Of a stretch of 64,000 bases of DNA, positions 44,970 through 53,487 are shown piece after piece; the first letter of the stretch is position 1, and every line of letters begins with the position of its first letter. Location: assembly GCF_016613475.2 (NCBI RefSeq), contig NZ_CP071517.1:2418001-2482000 (forward strand), written 5' to 3'. Position numbers and translations under genes: made by a program. The notes beneath the pieces were generated by a model. That model saw only the letters and a list, made by a program, of their open reading frames with translations, made no database searches and was not told where the DNA came from. Source of the DNA: Lysobacter arenosi. GTDB lineage: Bacteria; Pseudomonadota; Gammaproteobacteria; Xanthomonadales; Xanthomonadaceae.

Positions 44970-46367
44970 ATGCGCCCTTTCGTCCTCGCCCTGACACTCT
45001 TCGTTGCGGCCGGCGCCGCCTTCGCGCAGGCCGAACCCGTCGCGCTTATCGGCGTGCACGTCGTGCACGTCGAGAATGGCCGCATCGAACGGTCGCAGAC
45101 CGTAATACTTCGGGATGGCCGCATCCAAGCGATCCAGCCCGAATCGCAAGCCTTGGCGGCGGGCCCGTTGCGGCGCGTCGACGCGCGCGGCCTCTACCTG
45201 ACTCCAGGTCTCTGGGACATGCACACGCATGCCCATCGAGCGGGGCGCGAGCGCTGGCACTACCCGATGTACATCGCCAACGGCGTTGTCGGGATTCGTG
45301 ATGCAGCCACCCATCTTGGATCGGGCATGGCCTTCCGCGCGAAAGGCCCACCCGCAGGACCAGCCCCACGCGTGATTTGGGGTTCCCCTGCCCTAGACCG
45401 GGCGCCCCCGGCGCTGGCCAGCGGGCTCGCCGTCGAGACGCCCGAGGCCGGCCGGCAACTGGTGCGCCTGCTGGCGGGATTGGGCTACGACTTCATCAAG
45501 GTCTACGATGGCCTTTCGCCAGAGAACTACCAGGCGATCGCCGAGGAGGCCAAGCGTGTTGGCATTCCCGTCGAGGGACACACGCCCTTGACCCTTTCGC
45601 CGACAGACGTCGCGCGGGCCGGGCAACGCACGATCGAGCATTTGACGCTGGTCCTGGAAGCCTGCATTCCCGGCGCCCTCGACTGGATCAAGGTGGATCC
45701 CTCGGCCGATTCAATGGGCCTGATGGCAGACGGTCGCCTGGCGGCGAGCCTGGACCGATTCGATGCCGCCGCCTGCCAGGCTCAGTCCCGGGTGCTGGCG
45801 GAAGCCGGCGTGTGGCAAGTGCCGACGCTGGTGCAGACGCGTGGCTATTTCGTTGTCGCGCATGACGATCCCGCGGACGAACCGCGCCTGGCATTCGTGC
45901 CGCCCGAAACCCGCGCCGAATGGCTCGCCCACGTGCGCGATGGAAAAACTGCGGAACGACGCAACGGCGCAAAGGTTTTCGAGCGCCAGAGCCGGCTGGT
46001 GGGTGAACTCCACCGCGCGGGCGTCGGAATCCTGGCCGGCACGGATGCCTCGGACGAGGCCTGGGTCTTCCCCGGCTCCGCGTTGCACGACGAGCTTGCG
46101 CTGCTGGTCGATGCCGGGCTTTCGCCACTGGATGCCCTTCGAACCGCCACTCTCAACCCCGCGCGCTATCGCGCTCGAGGCCGTCCGCTCGCGCCGCTGA
46201 TCGCCCCGGGCAGCGATGCCGACCTGGTGCTGCTGCACGAGAACCCGCTCGAGGACATCCAGCGCGTGCGTGACATCCGCGGCGTGGTCGCCGCCGGGCA
46301 CTGGTACTCACCAGAGGACCTTGCCGCGATGGTCGCGGGCGTGCGGGGCTCGTGGCCCCGGGACTGA
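44970..46367 (+). CDS. Exported metal-dependent amidohydrolase
   Basis: A 465-residue amidohydrolase-superfamily enzyme. The signal peptide ends at AFAQ (residue 20). The HxH metal motif is in GLWDMHTHAH, later metal ligands in EGHTPL and IEHLTL, and the catalytic Asp in LAGTDAS. The sequence around HDELALLVDAGLSPLDALRTATLNPAR is typical of imidazolonepropionase/prolidase-like members. It should hydrolyse a C-N bond of a cyclic amide or peptide in the periplasm. GGAGGA before ATG supports the start. Monocistronic. Confidence 0.85.
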   Translation: MRPFVLALTLFVAAGAAFAQAEPVALIGVHVVHVENGRIERSQTVILRDGRIQAIQPESQALAAGPLRRVDARGLYLTPGLWDMHTHAHRAGRERWHYPMYIANGVVGIRDAATHLGSGMAFRAKGPPAGPAPRVIWGSPALDRAPPALASGLAVETPEAGRQLVRLLAGLGYDFIKVYDGLSPENYQAIAEEAKRVGIPVEGHTPLTLSPTDVARAGQRTIEHLTLVLEACIPGALDWIKVDPSADSMGLMADGRLAASLDRFDAAACQAQSRVLAEAGVWQVPTLVQTRGYFVVAHDDPADEPRLAFVPPETRAEWLAHVRDGKTAERRNGAKVFERQSRLVGELHRAGVGILAGTDASDEAWVFPGSALHDELALLVDAGLSPLDALRTATLNPARYRARGRPLAPLIAPGSDADLVLLHENPLEDIQRVRDIRGVVAAGHWYSPEDLAAMVAGVRGSWPRD

Positions 46368-46407
46368 TGCACCGCCGGGTCAACAGCGCCGAAGTGGTGA
46401 TAGGCGA

Positions 46408-46821
46408 TCAAGTCCCATCGACCGGCGGCATCCGCTGATGTTCCACTAGCGCCAGTGCCAGTGCTGCCCACGGCGGGCGCTGGCTCACGAAGAGCGCGGC
46501 GTCCGGGACGAACGCCACGCAGTCGTCCAGGGTTCCGGCATAGATCGTCACCAGCTCCGGAGCGGACTCCGGCGTGCCAAACAGCAGGCTTCCGCACTCG
46601 ATGCAGATGTTGCGAACGGCTGCATGCCCGCTGCCGCCTTTCGTTCGAACCTGCTTGATCGGTCCGATGCTGGTGAACGCTGCCCGCTGCACACCCATCA
46701 CGGGAACGCCTGCGCTACCGGATGCGCGCTGACAGTCGCGGCAATAGCACACGATGGAGAACAAACCGGGACCCGGCGACTCGTAGCAGGCTGCACCGCA
46801 GAGACAGCGACCTGTTATCAC
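46408..46821 (-). CDS. GFA/CENP-V family zinc-binding protein
   Basis: A 137-residue protein with the zinc-cysteine pattern of the GFA family: CLCGAACY near residue 6, CYCRDCQR near residue 26 and CIECGSLLFG near residue 72. The family name comes from glutathione-dependent formaldehyde-activating enzyme, but most members have no proven activity. It starts at GTG 46821 with a strong GGAGGTA ribosome-binding sequence 5-6 nt upstream. It is a lone gene between the amidohydrolase and a small ORF. Confidence 0.82.
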   Translation of the reverse strand: MITGRCLCGAACYESPGPGLFSIVCYCRDCQRASGSAGVPVMGVQRAAFTSIGPIKQVRTKGGSGHAAVRNICIECGSLLFGTPESAPELVTIYAGTLDDCVAFVPDAALFVSQRPPWAALALALVEHQRMPPVDGT

Positions 46822-46903
46822 ACGTCTACCTCCGATGGCAGGTTGCCACGATCTCGTCCGGTTCGTTCCAGTCGGATCGCGTGAAGACGCAGTGAGCTAC
46901 CAC

Positions 46904-47122
46904 TTACTTCTTCAAGCCTGCGACGATTTCCGGCACGCCAAGTCCAAGCTCGAGCTGAAGGCGCACGTACTCGCGCTCCTTGCGCGACAGACTGCGACCC
47001 ATCTCGATACGCACATCCTCAGCCTCCAGGATGCGCACGATCCTCGGCATCGCCGAGCCTATGGCGTCCGGCCCGTAACCTGCCTCGCGCAAAGCCGCAC
47101 TCAGAAGGGCTTCAATGTCCAT
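46904..47122 (-). CDS. Small helical protein of unknown function
   Basis: A 72-residue ORF from ATG 47122 that is probably all alpha-helical and highly charged. The second half, LSRKEREYVRLQLELGLGVPEIV, resembles a helix-turn-helix-like arrangement, but no family was recognised. There is no signal peptide. Neighbours give no functional hint. It is kept because codon usage looks normal for the region and no better ORF occupies the stretch. Confidence 0.4.
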   Translation of the reverse strand: MDIEALLSAALREAGYGPDAIGSAMPRIVRILEAEDVRIEMGRSLSRKEREYVRLQLELGLGVPEIVAGLKK

Positions 47123-47228
47123 GATGCGTCCAGATCTGTTCGAGACGCCACATTGTGCACCAGCAGGTCCGAACGCTGCATTATCTGGCGCTACAACGTG
47201 CCTGCTGTTTGAGAAGGATCAGTCGTGC

Positions 47229-48458
47229 TCACCAGGAAAGACTGGCGGTTACGTGCGCCTCGTCCACTTGCAGCGAGAATTCCCAGCCGTTGCGCTCACA
47301 CAGTCGTTGGACGATGCCCAGCCCCAGGCCATGTCCGTTGGAAGAGGAGTCGGCCGGCGTGAGCCGGCCAACGTCGTCAACGCGCAACCGGTTGGTGACC
47401 AGAAGCTCATGCTCCTTGAGGAGAACCGTGATGGGTCCGTGCCCGCCGGGCGTTTGCTCGAACGCGTTTCGAACCAGGTTGGTGACGGCGATGAGGAAGG
47501 CCTGCGGATGTCCGCGAACGACGGGTGTTGCGAGACTTTCGACCTCGACTTCGACGCGCTTGCCGTTCAGCAGGTAGCGCTGCTGATCGACCGCCCGGCT
47601 TACCAAGGGCGCGACCAGGAACTGCTCGCCATACAGCCCGTCGTCGGCTTCGCGAGCGATGCACAGGAACATTTCGATCGTGGACTTCATCTCGAGCGTC
47701 GCGCGCCGGATCCGATCCACCGCCTTCACGTCTTCGGCCGACAGATCGCTTTGCTCCAGCAGCTCGATCGAGCCCGTGATCACCGTGATGGGTGTCCGCA
47801 ACTCGTGACTGGCGGAACCGGTGAAGTCCCGCTCGCGCACGACGAACGCGCTGATGCGCTCGAGCGTCTTCTCGATGGCACCGGCGAGGACACCGACCTC
47901 GTCCGTTCCGAACCGGCTGGCTTCAATAAGCTTGTGGTCTCCGGCAGACAGATGCTCCAGGTCGATGCCCGCGACCACATCGGCGAGCTGTACCACCGGG
48001 GCGACCGCTCTGCGCATCACCAGGACTCCCAGCCCGAAACCCAGGGCACCGAGCACACCCACGACACCGGTGATGACGAGGAGCCACCACCAGTCCTCGG
48101 AGGATGCCGCCTCGATCCCGGCGACATCGAACACCACGAATGCGCGCCCCCGTGCATTGTCGGCCGGGACGACAGCGACATGGAACTCTTCGGCGACGAA
48201 CTCGTACAGGCCCTCGTCAGGACCCGCCTGCGCCCATTCCCTCAGGGCTTCCGGCAGGCTCGCGGGATCGTCGTAGCCGCGAAGACTCGTCGTGAGGTCG
48301 GGATAGTTCCCGGCGGCGCGTTGCAGCTGATTGACCAGCACCCGGTCTTCGCTGAACCTGATGGCCGCGTAGAACGCGAGACCCCAGGCCACGCTGAGTC
48401 CGACGACACACAGCGCGAACGCATACTCGACGCGTTTGCGCAAACTTTGCCGCAGCAT
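47229..48458 (-). CDS. Membrane sensor histidine kinase, TonB-receptor operon
   Basis: A 409-residue kinase with two membrane helices (about residues 12-34 and 125-148) around a periplasmic sensor of some 90 residues, then a HAMP-like linker, HisKA with SASHELRTPITVI (His218), and an ATPase domain with NLVRNAFEQTPGG and GHGLGLGIVQRL. The usual DxGxG motif is replaced by a degenerate VTNRLRVDD stretch, as in some short-sensor kinases. The ATG overlaps the regulator stop (TAATG). It should phosphorylate the PhoB-type regulator next to it. Confidence 0.87.
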   Translation of the reverse strand: MLRQSLRKRVEYAFALCVVGLSVAWGLAFYAAIRFSEDRVLVNQLQRAAGNYPDLTTSLRGYDDPASLPEALREWAQAGPDEGLYEFVAEEFHVAVVPADNARGRAFVVFDVAGIEAASSEDWWWLLVITGVVGVLGALGFGLGVLVMRRAVAPVVQLADVVAGIDLEHLSAGDHKLIEASRFGTDEVGVLAGAIEKTLERISAFVVRERDFTGSASHELRTPITVITGSIELLEQSDLSAEDVKAVDRIRRATLEMKSTIEMFLCIAREADDGLYGEQFLVAPLVSRAVDQQRYLLNGKRVEVEVESLATPVVRGHPQAFLIAVTNLVRNAFEQTPGGHGPITVLLKEHELLVTNRLRVDDVGRLTPADSSSNGHGLGLGIVQRLCERNGWEFSLQVDEAHVTASLSW

Positions 48459-49162
48459 TACTGGGAATCCTCTGCGATTCGATAGCCGATGCGATGCACC
48501 GTATGGATCAATGGCCGGTCGAACGGCCTGTCGATTGCCTGCCGCAGCTTGTACATGTGCGAGCGAAGCGCATCGCCATCCGGTCGCTCATCGGCCCACA
48601 GCAGCGTTTCGAGCTCGTCGCGATCCACGACGGACGGGGACTCCTCCATCAATCGTCGGAGTAGCTTCATGCCTGCAGGGTTCATCTCGACCCGCCGCCC
48701 CGCCCGATGCACCTGCAGCGTGGAGCGGTTCAATGTCAGGTCGGCGACGGTCAGCAGGTTGTCGGCATTCCGGTGGCTCCGCTTGTACAGGGCCCGGATG
48801 CGCGCATGCAGCTCCTGCAGCGCGAATGGCTTGACCAGGTAGTCATCGGCTCCGGCGTCGAACCCTTTGAGCCTGTCGTCGAGCGTGTCCCTCGCCGTCA
48901 GCATGAGGACGGGCGTTTCGATCTCGGCATCGGAGCGTAGCCTCTGGCAGAAGGTGAGACCGTCCATCCTCGGGATCATCAGGTCCAGGACGATGACATC
49001 GAACGGATTCGTCAGCGCCAGGTTCATCGCGGCGACGCCGTCGTGGGCGAAATCCAGGACATAGCCGAGCTTTTCGAGGTACGTGGCAATGTTCCCGCAG
49101 ATGTCGCGGTTGTCCTCGACGATCAGCGCCCTGATGGGCGTAGCATCAAGATCGCGTGCCAT
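48458..49162 (-). CDS. OmpR/PhoB-family response regulator, TonB-receptor operon
   Basis: A 234-residue regulator: receiver domain with phospho-acceptor Asp60 (VIVLDLMIPRMDG) and Lys111 (LVKPF), then a winged-helix domain (about 135-232; LRRLMEESPSVVDRDELETL and RSHMYKLRQAIDRPF...VHRIGYRI). A GGGGAGG ribosome-binding sequence lies in the 14-nt gap to the TonB receptor gene upstream, so all three genes are probably one transcript. It likely regulates the receptor gene and perhaps others. Confidence 0.9.
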   Translation of the reverse strand: MARDLDATPIRALIVEDNRDICGNIATYLEKLGYVLDFAHDGVAAMNLALTNPFDVIVLDLMIPRMDGLTFCQRLRSDAEIETPVLMLTARDTLDDRLKGFDAGADDYLVKPFALQELHARIRALYKRSHRNADNLLTVADLTLNRSTLQVHRAGRRVEMNPAGMKLLRRLMEESPSVVDRDELETLLWADERPDGDALRSHMYKLRQAIDRPFDRPLIHTVHRIGYRIAEDSQ

Positions 49163-49176
49163 CTGCCGCCTCCCCT

Positions 49177-51561
49177 TTACCAGGCGTAGTCTAGCCGAAG
49201 TCCGATCAGCGGCTCGGCTTCGCTGTCGTCCTCCACGTTGACACCCCTGCGGTAGTCGAACTCGGTGTCGTCGGTAGACGCCGCCGACGTAACGTTGATG
49301 ACATCGAGAAAGGCCGTTACATCGATGGGGCCGAATGCGCGCCGATAGTCGACGCGAGCGTTCAGCAGGCCATAACCGGGCTTGCGGCCGACATTGCGCT
49401 CGATCGTCTCTCTCGAGTAACGCAATGGTTGTCCGGGTCCCAGCACATCCTCGTAAATAATGAAGGCGTCCTCCGGCCTTCCGGACAGATACTTGTAGCG
49501 CCCGGCAACCTTCCAGCGGTCCGTGATCTCCCATGTCAGCCCGAGAGTGGCAACATGCTCGCGACTGAAGTCGTCGGGGACGGCGCCCCGGCCGTCCTTA
49601 CGGTCCACTTCCGCATCGTTGTAGGAGTAGGTCGCCGTTGCGTAGAGGCCTTCGCGAATCGTGCCCTTGACCACGACATCGAAGCCGTAGGACGTGCCAT
49701 CGCCAATGTTGGCAAACGTTCCGCTCGTCCGATCCAGGTCGACCACGAGATTGGCGAGATCCTGATGATAGGCTTCCGTCAATACCGACCACCTGTCGTT
49801 CGCGAAGTACTCGAGGCCTAGACTCCAGTGCGTGATTTTCTCGTTCTCGAGCGTGTTCGCCTCGTTGGCCGCGAGGTCCAGGTACCGGGGCGACTGATGG
49901 AAGAGCCCTGCAGTGCCGAAGTATCTGACGCTTCGGCTCGGCTGCCAGTTCACCCTGAACCTGGGTGACACGAGGCTTTCGTCCGTCAGGCCATCCCGCT
50001 CGAGCCGTATGCCTGTGCTGATATCCCACGAGCCGCGCATGAAAACCTGATCCACGTAACCTGCGTAGTTCGTCGCTTTCCGGTTCAGCGTGGAGTCGAT
50101 GCTCTCTGGAGTCAGCACGATGTAGCGCTGCTCAGGGTCCGGTCTGAAGTCATCGGCGTCGTAGACGTACCGGGTCCAATCGCCATCCAGCACGGTGCTG
50201 TAATCAAGTTCGATCTGCGTGAGCTGGACGCCTGCATTGAACACGCCCCATCGATTCTCCGTCCCGAAGTCGCTTCGCCAGCCGATCTCGGTCTCGTCTT
50301 CCGTCACGGTGACGATGTCTTCCCGTACCGGAAAGCTGGAAGCGGGCGATCCGGCGGGTACCAGATCGGGATACGCTTCGCCCTCCGAGCTGATCTTGTT
50401 GCTGGCACGGTGGTAAACCCTGTTGGTCCAGACAGCGTCCTCGCCGATCAGCGACCGTAGGCTAAGCCCGTACAGATCGCTGTCTTGTTCGGAATCCAGA
50501 AGCGATACATCTTCGAAATTTGGCGACTCGAAGACGTGGGTCACGTCGCGAGTGAACGTCTCGCGGGTATCGATGAGCAGCACTTCGAGCGTGTTGGACG
50601 GGTTGATCGGCACGGCTGACTTGACGATGACGTCCCGCAACACCGGGTTTCCGATGTCCAGTTCCTCGATATCTTCGAAGAAGGCGCCGAAATCCAGTCG
50701 GCGGGCGGAAACGAGCACAGTGGAATCTTCGGTGATGCCGGCTGGCCCGTCGTAGCCGACTTCATAGCCTGCGAGGTCGAAGCGCAGGCTGGCTGACGGG
50801 CTGGGACTGCCGTCGGCGACTTCGAGCTTGAGCAGCGATCCAGCCCGGCCGTCATACGCAGGGCCCCACCCACCCGGGGAGAACTCGGCGCCGCTGATGA
50901 CGTTCGGTGCGAAGATCGAGAAACGGCCGCCACCGCCGACGTCCTCGTCCTCGCCCAGTGTCGCGTCGAAGTGCACCGCTTTGTCGAAGGGAAGTTCGTC
51001 GACGAGAATCAGATTATCTCGTGGCCCCCGGCCGCGCACACTGAAGCTTGCGAACTCGCTGGTGGAAGCCAGGCCAGGCAACCCGTCCAGCGAGAGGAGC
51101 GGATCTGCACCACCGCCAACGGCACTGCTCAGTGCTTCCCGATCGAGATAGGTGCTGGAAGGTGATGCGAATGCATCAAGCGCCCGCGCTTGAACCACTA
51201 CTCTTTCCAACGTCGGCGTTCCAAGTTCGAGTTCGATCCTGGAGTTCTTCCGCGTAATGACGCGTACGCTTGGCTCGTATACCGGAGCGAACCCGACCTT
51301 GGTGACGTTTACCGAATAGAGGCCGGGATCAAGCTGCTCAACGACTATGCGACCTTGTGCATCGGTTTCGAGAGATCGCGCCAAGGCGGTTTCCCGTTCC
51401 GTGATCGTGACCTGCACGCTCGAAAGTGGCCGTTCGGTGTATTGATCCCTGACGATGATGGTCAGGGCGCCGGGCGCCTCCGCTGCGTGGGTGGACAGGG
51501 AGAATCCGATCAACTGCGCGGAAAGAGCAAACCACAACGCCCGTCTCACGTACCCGGCCAT
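49177..51561 (-). CDS. TonB-dependent receptor with CarboxypepD_reg domain
   Basis: A 794-residue outer-membrane receptor. The signal peptide ends near THAA (residue 27). A carboxypeptidase-regulatory-like beta domain follows (residues 30-115; LTIIVRDQYTERPLSSVQVTI), then the plug (SFSVRGRGPRDNLILVDELPF) and a barrel ending in LDYAW, with a terminal aromatic residue. It imports a substrate using TonB energy; the ligand is unknown, and no siderophore gene is adjacent. It is the first gene of an operon with a response regulator and a sensor kinase, comparable in plan to pfeA with pfeRS in Pseudomonas, although the gene order differs. Confidence 0.85.
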   Translation of the reverse strand: MAGYVRRALWFALSAQLIGFSLSTHAAEAPGALTIIVRDQYTERPLSSVQVTITERETALARSLETDAQGRIVVEQLDPGLYSVNVTKVGFAPVYEPSVRVITRKNSRIELELGTPTLERVVVQARALDAFASPSSTYLDREALSSAVGGGADPLLSLDGLPGLASTSEFASFSVRGRGPRDNLILVDELPFDKAVHFDATLGEDEDVGGGGRFSIFAPNVISGAEFSPGGWGPAYDGRAGSLLKLEVADGSPSPSASLRFDLAGYEVGYDGPAGITEDSTVLVSARRLDFGAFFEDIEELDIGNPVLRDVIVKSAVPINPSNTLEVLLIDTRETFTRDVTHVFESPNFEDVSLLDSEQDSDLYGLSLRSLIGEDAVWTNRVYHRASNKISSEGEAYPDLVPAGSPASSFPVREDIVTVTEDETEIGWRSDFGTENRWGVFNAGVQLTQIELDYSTVLDGDWTRYVYDADDFRPDPEQRYIVLTPESIDSTLNRKATNYAGYVDQVFMRGSWDISTGIRLERDGLTDESLVSPRFRVNWQPSRSVRYFGTAGLFHQSPRYLDLAANEANTLENEKITHWSLGLEYFANDRWSVLTEAYHQDLANLVVDLDRTSGTFANIGDGTSYGFDVVVKGTIREGLYATATYSYNDAEVDRKDGRGAVPDDFSREHVATLGLTWEITDRWKVAGRYKYLSGRPEDAFIIYEDVLGPGQPLRYSRETIERNVGRKPGYGLLNARVDYRRAFGPIDVTAFLDVINVTSAASTDDTEFDYRRGVNVEDDSEAEPLIGLRLDYAW

Positions 51562-51845
51562 ATCGCGCTACCCCCAAGAGTTGGCTATGTCACTTGATGA
51601 AGCAGCGCGAAACTAACAACGCAAATGTCGCCAAAAGGTCGCCACTGCACCGAGCGGTGCGCTCAACTGCCGGGCCGGCGGCCATAGCCCGCCATCGCGC
51701 GCAGCCCTTCTGCATTCGGACTCAAGAAGCTGCGCGCCTTCAAGTGACCGCTACCGGCCAGGAGCCGACGTTCGCCCTGGTGTCCGGGCGAAAGTCCCGG
51801 CTGCGTTAGCGTTCTGGACGGTCGTTGCGACCGGGAGTGCCATCG

Positions 51846-52853
51846 ATGCGAAGGAAGCTGGTTCTACTGTTCTGCCTGCTCTCAGCCCATCCCCTGGTGG
51901 CGTCCGCGTTCCCCCATGGCGGCCCGGTGATAGACATGCATGTGCATGCCTTTCCCTTGGACCTGCCTCCGGGCACTGCGGCCTGTCCCGGTGACCATGG
52001 GGTGACCAGCCCGCCGATCGACCCCAAGGAGCCGCTCGATTTCGCCAAGTTCGCAACCTGTGCGAGCCCGATGCTTGTACCCGACAGCGACGACGCACTG
52101 CGTGACGGCACCATTGCCGCATTGCGCCAGCATGGAGTGCGGCGCGCAATGACCGAAGGTGCGCCGGATAGGGTCGCCGACTGGCGCCGTATCGCGCCGG
52201 ATTTGATCCTGCCCGGAGTGGGCTTCGGCAAGCGCCAGGATCTGTCCATCGCCGAATTACGCCGCCTGCATGCCGCCGGCCAACTGGCGGTCCTGGGCGA
52301 GGCATATATCCAGTACCGCGGCTTGCGCCCTGACGACCCCCGGTACGAGCCCTATTTCGCTCTCGCCGAAGAACTAGACATCCCCGTGGGCATCCATCTG
52401 GGCGAAGGCCCGCCGGCGACGGCCCGCGTTCCCGGCCACGAGAGCTACCGCGCCAGCATGGGCTCGCCATTCCTGCTTGAGGACGTGCTGCGCAGGCACC
52501 CGAAGCTTCGCATCTACGTGATGCACTACGGTTCGCCGCTGATCGACGAAATGATCGCGATGATGTTCACCTACCCGAACCTGTACGTGGACGTGAGCTG
52601 CAACAACTGGGGATTTCCCCGCGCCCAGTTCCACGACGCACTCAAGCGCATGGTCGATGCCGGTTTCGGTCAGCGCATTCTGTTCGGTACCGACCAATTG
52701 TATTGGCCGGACGCAATCGGGGAAGCGATCAGGTCGATCGAACAGGCGCCGTTCCTCGACAATGCGCAGAAGCGCGACATCCTGTACAACAACGCGGCAC
52801 GTTTCCTGCGTTTGAGCGAGCAGGAAATCGCAGCCGACCATGCGACATCCTGA
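51846..52853 (+). CDS. Exported amidohydrolase-2 family (TIM-barrel) protein
   Basis: A 335-residue enzyme-like protein of the amidohydrolase_2 group. A signal peptide (ending near ASAF, residue 22) leads to the metal-binding VIDMHVHAFPLD motif, a GIHLGEG strand, YVMHYGSPLIDEM, and the catalytic Asp in ILFGTDQLYWP. Relatives are decarboxylases and hydrolases acting on aromatic or lactone substrates. ATG 51846, preceded by GGGAG, is chosen over TTG 51825. It is divergent from the TonB receptor across about 280 bp. Confidence 0.8.
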   Translation: MRRKLVLLFCLLSAHPLVASAFPHGGPVIDMHVHAFPLDLPPGTAACPGDHGVTSPPIDPKEPLDFAKFATCASPMLVPDSDDALRDGTIAALRQHGVRRAMTEGAPDRVADWRRIAPDLILPGVGFGKRQDLSIAELRRLHAAGQLAVLGEAYIQYRGLRPDDPRYEPYFALAEELDIPVGIHLGEGPPATARVPGHESYRASMGSPFLLEDVLRRHPKLRIYVMHYGSPLIDEMIAMMFTYPNLYVDVSCNNWGFPRAQFHDALKRMVDAGFGQRILFGTDQLYWPDAIGEAIRSIEQAPFLDNAQKRDILYNNAARFLRLSEQEIAADHATS

Positions 52854-53001
52854 GGCACCAAGGCGGGCACATGCTTGCTGCGGGGTGATTGGACAACACG
52901 CCCTGGACGTAGTCCATTCCACCTCATTGCCAATCTCCGCCATGGGTCGATAGCGGAGGTCGACCCCACCTCGCTAGCGTCTCCACCGACCCGCAAACAA
53001 A

Positions 53002-53025
53002 AAGGCCCCGAGCGATCGGGGCCTT
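53002..53025 (-). terminator. Intrinsic terminator, leftward orientation
   Basis: AAGGCCCC (53002-53009) pairs with GGGGCCTT (53018-53025) around an 8-nt loop. Read on the minus strand the stem is followed by a U-rich run (TTTTTGTTTG), so it stops transcription coming from the right, i.e. from the attC cassette ORFs. On the plus strand the run is only TTTG, so bidirectional action is weaker; it could still help end the amidohydrolase transcript. Confidence 0.7.
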
Positions 53026-53154
53026 TGTGGGCGCGGGCAAATCACGAAAACCCGAGACCAATGTACCCAGTGTGCTTCTCCCCAGCGTCGTCCGAAAAGA
53101 TGAAAAGCGCCTGCGAGGGATAGATGAAAACGTCAGCGGACGTTCCGGAATACG

Positions 53155-53421
53155 GTCGGTTCTGGTCGAAAAGTGGGCACTTGCGCCTGCTCCAGCCTCC
53201 GTCTCCGTCTCCGCTCAGCGACGGCTATCGGCCAGAAGTGGACATCGGCTCGACATTGCGGGATATCGCTTCGCGAGCCGGATCAGACTGCTCGAACTTC
53301 TCAATGGCAGTCATCCACACTCCCTGCACAGATTAACGTCCGCTTTGGGTCGGAAGGGGACGTTAGCACCGGTCCCGGTGCCCAGGTAGCCACCGATGGC
53401 CGCTATCGGCCATAAGCGGCC
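53155..53421. repeat. Four copies of a short palindromic intergenic repeat
   Basis: Copies at about 53155-53179, 53221-53244, 53338-53361 and 53398-53421 share the pattern GCT-T-GG-C--AAG-GG-C. The last copy is an exact hairpin (GGCCGCT / AGCGGCC, loop of 10). The third has imperfect arms (GTCCGCTT / AAGGGGAC). A further tight hairpin GCACCGG-tc-CCGGTGC lies at 53366-53381. Short GC-rich palindromes of this sort are common intergenic repeats in proteobacteria; position next to an attC array is noteworthy. Confidence 0.5.
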
Positions 53422-53424
53422 ATT

Positions 53425-53484
53425 CGCCAACGCCTGAATTAAGCCGAGCCGCGAAGCGACTTCGGCTTGAATGAATTGTTGGGC
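53425..53484 (-). repeat. attC site 1
   Basis: A 60-bp imperfect palindrome ending the array. On the minus strand it runs from R''-like GCCCAAC to R'-like GTTGGCG. The central arms AAGCCGAGCCGC and GCGACTTCGGCTT differ by one extra base, the extrahelical base expected in attC, plus a mismatch. R' is one base off the GTTRRRY consensus, so this terminal site may be less active. The stop codon of cassette ORF 1 lies 3 nt from the R'' box. Confidence 0.8.
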
Positions 53485-53487
53485 TGC

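Larger units (their letters stand above)
52854..53424. other. 571-bp non-coding stretch with palindromic elements
   Basis: No convincing gene on either strand; the frames that stay open are Arg/Ser/Pro-rich translations of repeats. It holds a strong terminator at 53002-53025 and four imperfectly palindromic copies of a 24-26-bp element between 53155 and 53421 (listed separately), just left of the first attC site. Confidence 0.55.

Noticed and set aside
53027..53389. A 120-codon plus-strand frame beside the attC array
   Set aside because: It consists mainly of translated palindromic repeats (such as WALAPAPASVSVSAQRRL), has no ribosome-binding sequence and no conserved features.
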